Positions 1 through 5,089 of a DNA stretch of 5,089 nucleotides are shown here, piece by piece. The position numbers were made by a program, and so were the translations under genes. Within the stretch, counting starts at the first letter, position 1. Each line of letters starts with the position of its first letter. The stretch covers positions 1-5,089 of the forward strand of contig NZ_JADEXF010000359.1 of the NCBI RefSeq assembly GCF_015207245.1, read 5' to 3'. A model generated the notes under the pieces. It saw only the letters and a program-made list of their open reading frames with translations, was not told the DNA's origin and did not search any database. The stretch is from Nostoc cf. edaphicum LEGE 07299 (GTDB lineage Bacteria; Cyanobacteriota; Cyanobacteriia; Cyanobacteriales; Nostocaceae).

Positions 1-5
1 TGATA

Positions 6-3000
6 TTACTGACAAACTGGAATACGGATTTGAAACTCTGCTCCCTCGCCGGGTTCTGAAGTGCAAGAGAGTGAACCACCATGTTTTTCGGTAACGATTT
101 GGTAGCTAATCGACAAGCCCATACCTGTTCCTTTACCCACAGGTTTTGTGGTGAAGAAAGGATCGAACAGGCGACGCCGAACAGGCTCTGGTATACTCAT
201 CCCATTGTCTGCAATCCGAATTTCAATTTGATGGGCGTCAACTTGTTCAGTGTGAATAGTAATAGTTGGAGTTGTAATTTGTCCTTGATTGTCCGTTAAT
301 GACTCTTCCAAAGCATCGATCGCATTACTCAACACATTCATAAATACTTGATTTAGCTGCCCTGCATAGCATTCCAGTTGGGGCAAATTACCGTAGTGTT
401 TAATAAGCTCAATAGCGGGACGATCTGACTTGGCTTTGAGACGATGTTGGAGAATCATTATGGTACTGTCGATGCCCTCATGAATATTAACAGCTTTAAT
501 TTCGGCTTCGTCCATGCGTGAGAAAGTTCGCAGAGAAGCGACAATTTGCCGAATTCGGTCTGCCCCAACCCACATAGAAGAGAGTAGCTTCGGCAGGTCT
601 TCTAGCACGAATTCTAGATCGATCGCCTCTGCTTCTTCCTGAATCTCTGGATGGGGAGATGGGTAATGTTTCTGATAAAGTTCCAGCAGTCTTAGCACCT
701 CTTGGGTGTAACTGTTGGCATGGGTCAGATTGCCAAAGATAAAATTGACTGGATTGTTGATTTCGTGAGCAACCCCAGCTACCAGTTGCCCCAAGCTCGA
801 CATTTTCTCGGTCTGCACAAGTTGAGCTTGAGTTTGTTGTAGTTTATACAGAGATTTTTCGATTTGTTCGGCTTTTTCTCGCTCTCGCGTTTCGGATGCT
901 TGCAAAGCTGCATTTTTAGTTTCGAGTTCTTGTGATTTAGCTTCCAGTTGTTCCGAGTAAGCTTGCAGGTTGGTGTAAAGACGGGCGTTGTCGATCGCGA
1001 TCGAAATTTGTGCTATCAACAGACTCAGCACATTTACCCGTTCTGGGGTAAAAGCACCAGAAATGAGATTATTTTCCAAGTAAATAATACCAGTAAACTT
1101 GCCAGAGTGAATCAACGGCAAACACAAAATCGATTTGGATTGGTAAGTGGTGATATAATCATCAGCCCCAAAACGAGAGTCTTTAACAGCATTGTCTAAA
1201 ACCAGATTGTTTCTAGTTCTTTCGACATAATTTAATAAGGCAACTGGGAGTAAAGGCGAGTTGGTTTTCTCCTCTGCGTTAACAACAACGCTAACCTCCT
1301 TACCTATAACTATTCCCGTCGCTTCTAATATCCATTGATTCTCGTGCTTGGCAATAAAGTAACCTTGTTGAGCGCCAGCATTTTCGATGACAATCTTCAT
1401 CAATTTTTCGAGCAGGTGAGTTAGCACCATTTCTTCTGACAGCACTTGTGCAGCTTTCATCACTGTCATAAAGTCGAGAATGTGAGCGCCTCCTGTAGTC
1501 GTAGAGCTTGTTTGAATAGTGTGTAGGTAATTCGTTTCTATTTTTTCTGTGTTTGACCGCAAAATTAATTGCGGATAGCGTGCTTCTAAATCTTTGACTT
1601 TAGCAACAGCACCCCAATGGCTATAGGCATAGTAGGCATTGGTCATGTAGGTTTGAGCGATCGCTTCTTTACCCCATGACAAATAGAATTTGGCAGCGAG
1701 TTCGTGGGCGATCGCTTCCTCGTTGATATACTCGTTTTCTTTAGCAAGTGCGATCGCCTTGTCGTACATATCGATGGCTTCGATTTTTTCGTCTAAAACC
1801 CGATGCCGTTCTGCCTCTACCAAATAGAATTTGTGTAAATGATTCATTGGGGCATAATCCGCCCATTTTTGGATTTTTTCTTGATTAGCTTGGACGCGAT
1901 CGAGGATGGTCTTTTGCTCTGACTCTGAGCGATCGGCATACACCGCTAGCCGCACTAAAGAATCGTAAAAATTGAATATAGGAACAAGGGGCATTCCTAC
2001 CACTGCATCTAAATACTTCTCTGCTATCGTGAGATTCTCAATTGCTTCCGAGTAATTTTCAAACCAATAACAAAGCAAAAATTTGTTCAAATATATGTAG
2101 CCAACTCCCCCATTGTCGTTTGCTTGCTGGTGCAGTGGCAACCTTATCTGTTCATCGCAGGCTTCACCCTTGAGAAGGCAGGGATTTTCACTTTTTCCCA
2201 ATAGATTTAAGGTAGCCTGCCAATAGATTTCTATATAGTAAAGCGCTGTTTCTTGCTTAATTTTATGAATAGCATCTCTGTTTCTTGCTATTTCTCTTTC
2301 AAGGACAGTTAGTTCTTTACCGCTAAAGTAAGCTAAACAGGAGTACTGTAGTAGACTATAGCCTGCATATTCTAAATCTCCTGTCTCCATTCCGCTAGAG
2401 TGACCTGACAGCAAAGGCTCTAAGGTTTCTCTCAGATGCTCTTTCCAATGTCGGATAAATAGATTTACGATGAAAACTGTCTTGGCTTTGATTTCTTGAG
2501 CATTTAACTTTGACACTAAATTTAAAGCCAACTGACCAAATTTATAACCTGAATCAATATCTCCCACAATGGCACAAAGAAGAAAACCATAATTGGCATA
2601 AGCAAAGGGAGAAACGGTAGCATTACCATATTTGACGGATAATTGTACTTGTTTGCACACCGTCAAGGGCAACAGTGCAGGAGCAACAATATATGCAGGA
2701 GCAAAGATACTTGACAAAAGTCTAATAGCTGCTAATTTATAGCGATCGCTCATTTGAGGTAGGTCAATTAAATCCTCAATTTGCGTTCCACTCAAAACTG
2801 CCGCAGTGTCCGCCAATCCTTGCCCAATATCTGACGCGTTCGGTTCTTGAGGAAACTCAACCCCTAACAGCTTTAAAACTTGTAGCGCTGTGTTAACCGC
2901 TTCTAGCAGCCTGTTCTGCGCCATATAAGCTTGCATCTGGACTTCATACACTTTAATTTTGTCCAGTAGCGTCACAGCACAGTTTTGTACGCTCTCAAAC

Positions 3001-5089
3001 AATCTCTGCATTTCTTCAAAATCACCGCTCAAAAAAGCTGCCTCTGCCGCTTCTGAGTGCAGTGCTAATGTCAGTTCATATTCACACTTCCAGCTTTCTT
3101 CTGCTAACAATCCCAAAGCAACTTGCAAATATTTTATGGCGGAATCGTGGGCTGTGGCTGCCTTTGCTCTCTGACCGGCGATGAGGTTTAGTTCTGCAAG
3201 TTGATATTTTTCTGCTTCAGATATCAGTAAATCAGTACCGTAATTGAGTTGATTAACTAAAGCAAATATATTTTCTTTGCGTTCTTCTGGTGTCGTATTT
3301 TGCAGCAATAATTGACCAATTTTCAGATGCGTTGCTTGCTTGCGATCGTCGGGAATTAGAGAATACGCCGCTTGCTGTACGCGGTCATGTAAAAACTTGT
3401 AATCAACTTTGACATCAGTTAAATTAATTCCGTCAGATTCTTCCTGACTAAAGACTAAGGGAATTTTGTAATCCTGATTTAACGGCAGAATTAACCCAGC
3501 TTGCAGGGCTGACCACAATTGCGCCGCAGTGGTTAGAGAAGATACTTCGTTGACGATCGCTAATACATCTAAGTTAAAAGTATTACCAATACAAGCAGCC
3601 AGTTTCAGAACTTGTTGCGTTTCTAATGAGAGTTTGCGAATATTTCTCGCTGTCAGTTCAACCACATTCAGATCGGTAATACCAATCGCTTGAATATGTT
3701 GAATATTCCATTGCCATACTCCTGAATGGAAGTCGTATGTTAGTAAGTCTTCTTGGTGTAGCGTTTTCAGCAGTTGTGTTAAGAAGAAGGGGTTTCCTCC
3801 AGTTTTGTGGAATAGTAATTCTGCTAGTGGCTGACTGTGTTCTACGTGATTCAATGTATCGCCAATTAACGCTTCCACATCCGTTAACTGCAATGGTGAC
3901 AAAACGATGTTATTCACCACCGCACCAGAAGATTGAATTTTGGACAAACTCATCATCAATGGATGGGTGGGCGACACTTCGTTATCACGGTATGCCCCGA
4001 TTAGCAATAAATATTTGCGCTCAGTATCCGTCATCAATAACTCAATTAAGTTCAATGATGCCGAATCTGCCCACTGCAAGTCATCCAGAAAGACAACTAA
4101 GGGATGGTCTTGGTTCGTAAATACCCCAATGAATTGCCCAAAAACGCGATTGAAACGGTTTTGAGATTCTGTCGCTCCCAATTGTGTTACAGGTGGCACA
4201 GTTCCAATAATGAGTTCGACTTCGGGAATCACATCAATAATGACTTGCCCATTTTCTCCCAACGCAGTTAACAGTTTCTCTTTCCACTCTTGGATTTGGG
4301 CAACGCTTTCGGTGAGTAATTGCTGACTCAAAGATTGGAACGCCTGAATCAACGATGTGTATGGAATATTGCGCTTGAACTGATCGAACTTGCCTGCAAT
4401 GAAATAACCCCTTGCCCCGACAATCGGTTTATGAACTTCATTGACGACACTCGTCTTGCCAATGCCCGAATAACCGGAGACGAGCATAAGTTCGCTGCTA
4501 CCATTTGCTACACGCTCAAATGCAGTCATTAATGTTGCTACTTCTGCTTCGCGTCCGTAGAGTTGTTGCCCAATCAAAAAATGCCCAGATTTGTCCCGTC
4601 TTCCTGGTACAAAGTTTTCAATCTTGCCAATCACTTGAAGTTGAAACAAGCATTCCTCTAAATCCGCTTTCAGTCCCCAAGCGCTTTGATACCGCTCCTC
4701 TGCTGTTTTCGCTAACAGCTTCAAAATAATTGCACTAATTGCCTCTGGCACATCTTCCAGAACACGACACACGGTTTCGCTACAGGGTGCGACTGGCATT
4801 TTGGCGATGTGACAGTGGATCAACTCCATCGGGTCACTAGCATAAAACGGCAACGTACCAGTTAGCATTTCATACAAGGTGACACCCAACGAATAAAAGT
4901 CGGTGCGATAGTCGCACACCCGGTTCATTCTGCCTGTTTGCTCAGGTGACATATAGGCAAGTGTACCTTCAAGCAAATTAGGATTGCTCAAAGTAGGATT
5001 TTCTCGATCGAGGCGGGAGGAGATACTGAAGTCAATCAGTTTGATTTCCCCTGATTCGGGATTAATTAAAATATTATGCGGCTTAATAT
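6..5089 (-). CDS. HstK-like Ser/Thr kinase - AAA/STAND ATPase - GAF - histidine kinase (5' partial)
   Basis: This is a giant, probably cytosolic, two-headed signalling kinase; no membrane segment or signal peptide is seen in the visible part. The frame is open from the window edge to TAA at 6-8 (1,693 complete residues, no frameshift). Domains by visible residue: Ser/Thr kinase C-lobe 1-144, NTPase about 173-579, helical repeats about 620-1174, GAF about 1203-1369, coiled coil 1370-1427, histidine kinase 1428-1693. This order is that of cyanobacterial HstK proteins, some of which (Pkn30 and Pkn44 of Anabaena PCC 7120) act in heterocyst glycolipid synthesis. The input and target of this copy cannot be read from sequence. 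The true start is outside the window. A TTG at 4989-4991 is an internal Leu, because conserved kinase sequence continues upstream of it. I infer a full length of roughly 1,800-1,850 residues. Oddities are DFS for DFG (residue 21) and Ser in the G1 box (residue 1631). No response regulator or receiver domain is in view, so partners are unknown. The family assignment is very secure. Confidence 0.96.
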   Translation of the reverse strand, partial: IKPHNILINPESGEIKLIDFSISSRLDRENPTLSNPNLLEGTLAYMSPEQTGRMNRVCDYRTDFYSLGVTLYEMLTGTLPFYASDPMELIHCHIAKMPVAPCSETVCRVLEDVPEAISAIILKLLAKTAEERYQSAWGLKADLEECLFQLQVIGKIENFVPGRRDKSGHFLIGQQLYGREAEVATLMTAFERVANGSSELMLVSGYSGIGKTSVVNEVHKPIVGARGYFIAGKFDQFKRNIPYTSLIQAFQSLSQQLLTESVAQIQEWKEKLLTALGENGQVIIDVIPEVELIIGTVPPVTQLGATESQNRFNRVFGQFIGVFTNQDHPLVVFLDDLQWADSASLNLIELLMTDTERKYLLLIGAYRDNEVSPTHPLMMSLSKIQSSGAVVNNIVLSPLQLTDVEALIGDTLNHVEHSQPLAELLFHKTGGNPFFLTQLLKTLHQEDLLTYDFHSGVWQWNIQHIQAIGITDLNVVELTARNIRKLSLETQQVLKLAACIGNTFNLDVLAIVNEVSSLTTAAQLWSALQAGLILPLNQDYKIPLVFSQEESDGINLTDVKVDYKFLHDRVQQAAYSLIPDDRKQATHLKIGQLLLQNTTPEERKENIFALVNQLNYGTDLLISEAEKYQLAELNLIAGQRAKAATAHDSAIKYLQVALGLLAEESWKCEYELTLALHSEAAEAAFLSGDFEEMQRLFESVQNCAVTLLDKIKVYEVQMQAYMAQNRLLEAVNTALQVLKLLGVEFPQEPNASDIGQGLADTAAVLSGTQIEDLIDLPQMSDRYKLAAIRLLSSIFAPAYIVAPALLPLTVCKQVQLSVKYGNATVSPFAYANYGFLLCAIVGDIDSGYKFGQLALNLVSKLNAQEIKAKTVFIVNLFIRHWKEHLRETLEPLLSGHSSGMETGDLEYAGYSLLQYSCLAYFSGKELTVLEREIARNRDAIHKIKQETALYYIEIYWQATLNLLGKSENPCLLKGEACDEQIRLPLHQQANDNGGVGYIYLNKFLLCYWFENYSEAIENLTIAEKYLDAVVGMPLVPIFNFYDSLVRLAVYADRSESEQKTILDRVQANQEKIQKWADYAPMNHLHKFYLVEAERHRVLDEKIEAIDMYDKAIALAKENEYINEEAIAHELAAKFYLSWGKEAIAQTYMTNAYYAYSHWGAVAKVKDLEARYPQLILRSNTEKIETNYLHTIQTSSTTTGGAHILDFMTVMKAAQVLSEEMVLTHLLEKLMKIVIENAGAQQGYFIAKHENQWILEATGIVIGKEVSVVVNAEEKTNSPLLPVALLNYVERTRNNLVLDNAVKDSRFGADDYITTYQSKSILCLPLIHSGKFTGIIYLENNLISGAFTPERVNVLSLLIAQISIAIDNARLYTNLQAYSEQLEAKSQELETKNAALQASETREREKAEQIEKSLYKLQQTQAQLVQTEKMSSLGQLVAGVAHEINNPVNFIFGNLTHANSYTQEVLRLLELYQKHYPSPHPEIQEEAEAIDLEFVLEDLPKLLSSMWVGADRIRQIVASLRTFSRMDEAEIKAVNIHEGIDSTIMILQHRLKAKSDRPAIELIKHYGNLPQLECYAGQLNQVFMNVLSNAIDALEESLTDNQGQITTPTITIHTEQVDAHQIEIRIADNGMSIPEPVRRRLFDPFFTTKPVGKGTGMGLSISYQIVTEKHGGSLSCTSEPGEGAEFQIRIPVCQ
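9..806 (-). other. Protein domain: histidine kinase core (HisKA plus HATPase_c)
   Basis: This part autophosphorylates a His for transfer to a response regulator. The H-box is SSLGQLVAGVAHEINNP, with phosphoacceptor H1441 (codon 765-767) followed by E1442 and N1445. The N-box is QVFMNVLSNAIDAL with N1584 and N1588. G1 is IADNGMSIP, with D1627 and G1629 kept but Ser at 1631 where this family has Gly. The F-box FDPFFTTK is at 1641-1648, and G2 GKGTGMGLS is at 1651-1659. An acidic insert (about 1475-1500) lengthens the stretch between H-box and N-box, as is usual for this cyanobacterial group. The chain ends naturally just after HATPase_c with no receiver domain. Confidence 0.94.
807..980 (-). 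other. Protein region: signalling coiled coil between GAF and histidine kinase
   Basis: Residues 1370-1427 are rich in Glu, Gln, Lys, Leu and Ala in a heptad-like pattern (e.g. EQLEAKSQELETKNAALQ, then QIEKSLYKLQQTQAQLVQ) with no Pro or Gly. Such helices join a sensor to the DHp helix of histidine kinases and transmit rotation or register shifts. The segment is continuous with both neighbouring helices, which fits direct mechanical coupling from GAF to kinase. Confidence 0.82.
981..1481 (-). other. Protein domain: GAF sensor
   Basis: Residues about 1203-1369 match a GAF domain. An N-terminal helix runs through VMKAAQVLSEE. The core strands follow, then the block SILCLPLIHSGKFTGIIYLE (1319-1338), and a final helix LSLLIAQISIAIDNARLY leads straight into the coiled coil. 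GAF domains bind small molecules or a chromophore, or only dimerise. I see no Cys in the usual place for covalent bilin attachment. A Cys does occur in SILCLPL, but at a core-strand position. The ligand is therefore unknown. Confidence 0.88.
1657..1757. repeat. Cluster of three HIP1 palindromes (GCGATCGC)
   Basis: Exact GCGATCGC octamers lie at 1657-1664, 1708-1715 and 1750-1757, all inside the coding frame. HIP1 is a highly iterated palindrome of many cyanobacterial genomes, and its function is not settled. The spacings are 51 and 42 bases, whole codons in both cases. Each site encodes Ala-Ile-Ala. Confidence 0.9.
2742..2749. repeat. HIP1 palindrome (GCGATCGC)
   Basis: This is a fourth exact HIP1 octamer. 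It is read in a different codon phase from the cluster at 1657-1757 and encodes part of Ser-Asp-Arg. Seven-of-eight relatives occur elsewhere, for example TCGATCGC at 316-323, 619-626 and 991-998, and GCGATCGA at 997-1004 and 1896-1903. Confidence 0.88.
3351..4571 (-). other. Protein domain: AAA_16/STAND-type NTPase with winged-helix-like tail
   Basis: This is an ATP-driven switch module. Walker A is GYSGIGKTS at 205-213, with K211 as the phosphate-binding Lys. Walker B is VVFLDD ending at D335-D336 and followed by LQWAD. A sensor-like strand GAYRDNEV lies at 364-371. GNPFF at 431-435 matches the GxP-type motif that STAND NTPases carry after the core fold. FLHDRVQQAAY at 565-575 resembles the end of the winged-helix region in MalT-like STAND proteins. 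The block FIAGKFDQFKRNIPY (231-245) is characteristic of HstK-like ATPases. All core nucleotide-binding residues are intact, so I infer an active or regulatory ATP-binding site. Confidence 0.9.
4656..5089 (-). other. Protein domain: Hanks-type Ser/Thr kinase, C-lobe (N-lobe outside window)
   Basis: This part of the gene would transfer ATP phosphate to Ser/Thr of a protein. The catalytic loop IKPHN is at residues 1-5. Its preceding codon is cut by the edge and ends in AT, which fits the GAT Asp of HRDIKPHN. The Mg-binding Asp is D19, in DFS instead of DFG. The APE-equivalent is SPE at 47-49, inside LEGTLAYMSPEQTGRMNR. Subdomain IX is DFYSLG at 63-68, and the late conserved Arg is R132. The Gly-rich loop and the ATP-anchoring Lys lie beyond the window, so catalytic competence cannot be settled here. 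Confidence 0.93.

Larger units (their letters stand above)
1566..3230 (-). other. Protein region: long alpha-helical, TPR-like scaffold
   Basis: About 555 residues (620-1174) without catalytic motifs are built of amphipathic helices with spaced small residues, as in tetratricopeptide repeats. The clearest part is about 1100-1165, where helices carry AIA at 1111-1113, 1125-1127 and 1142-1144. In STAND-type proteins such repeats usually bind partners or ligands and hold the NTPase in an off state. That role is inferred here. Individual repeats are degenerate, and I could not delimit them reliably by eye. A Ser/Thr-rich linker (about 1190-1200) follows before the GAF domain. Confidence 0.72.

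Noticed and set aside
81..299. Plus-strand open frame of 72 codons
   Set aside because: It is antisense to the HATPase_c domain. The conserved kinase boxes are read on the other strand.
948..1199. Plus-strand open frame of 83 codons
   Set aside because: It is antisense to the GAF domain and coiled coil, with no ribosome-binding context or family resemblance seen.
1657..1757. CRISPR-like or tandem repeat array
   Set aside because: The recurring unit is only the 8-base HIP1 palindrome at unequal intervals inside conserved coding sequence, with no longer direct repeat.
2959..3174. Plus-strand open frame of 71 codons
   Set aside because: It is antisense to the helical scaffold. Its Ser/Ala-rich product follows from the complement of the helical codons.
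3737..4120. Plus-strand open frame of 127 codons
   Set aside because: It lies wholly antisense to the conserved NTPase domain, and its product has no recognisable motif or domain-like composition.
3351..4571. STAND-type antiviral defence NTPase (Avs-like)
   Set aside because: The NTPase has STAND features, but the flanking Ser/Thr kinase, GAF and histidine kinase domains and the family-specific blocks identify an HstK-like signalling protein. No nuclease or other killing effector is present.
3940..4729. Three further plus-strand open frames (3940-4164, 4320-4532, 4505-4729)
   Set aside because: All are antisense to the NTPase and the adjoining linker, short, overlapping, and without family resemblance.
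4989..4991. TTG as the start codon of a 1,661-residue protein
   Set aside because: Conserved kinase sequence (IKPHN, then DFS and RENPT) continues in frame upstream to the window edge, so this codon is an internal Leu and the gene is cut by the window.

Overview
The window is almost entirely one very large minus-strand gene. The reading frame runs open from the right edge (base 5089) to a TAA stop at 6-8. It encodes at least 1,693 residues of a giant cyanobacterial signalling protein of the HstK-like type ('multi-sensor signal transduction multi-kinase'). Visible order, N to C: C-terminal lobe of a Hanks-type Ser/Thr kinase, AAA/STAND-type NTPase, long alpha-helical (TPR-like) region, GAF sensor, coiled coil, histidine kinase. 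The start codon and the kinase N-lobe lie beyond base 5089. The right edge cuts through the codon of the presumed catalytic Asp of the kinase.

A cyanobacterium is suggested by two things. The architecture with its hallmark wording (e.g. LEGTLAYMSPEQTGRMNR) is typical of filamentous and other large-genome cyanobacteria. The palindrome CGATCG is also abundant: at least 13 copies in 5.1 kb, four of them the full HIP1 octamer GCGATCGC. Genus cannot be fixed from this sequence.

Layout, right to left in coding order: 5089-4656 kinase C-lobe; 4571-3351 NTPase and winged-helix-like tail; 3230-1566 helical repeats; 1481-981 GAF; 980-807 coiled coil; 806-9 histidine kinase. No second gene, RNA gene, mobile element, CRISPR array or terminator is visible. 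Only 5 bases lie outside the gene. Residue numbers count from the first complete codon (Ile, 5085-5087) as residue 1.

The single chain appears to join two phosphorylation chemistries (Ser/Thr and His) through an ATP-driven switch and a protein-interaction scaffold. The family is known, so I see no new system. The points worth checking are a Gly-to-Ser change in the ATP-binding G1 box of the histidine kinase, a DFS in place of DFG in the Ser/Thr kinase, and three HIP1 sites that each encode Ala-Ile-Ala in successive helices.
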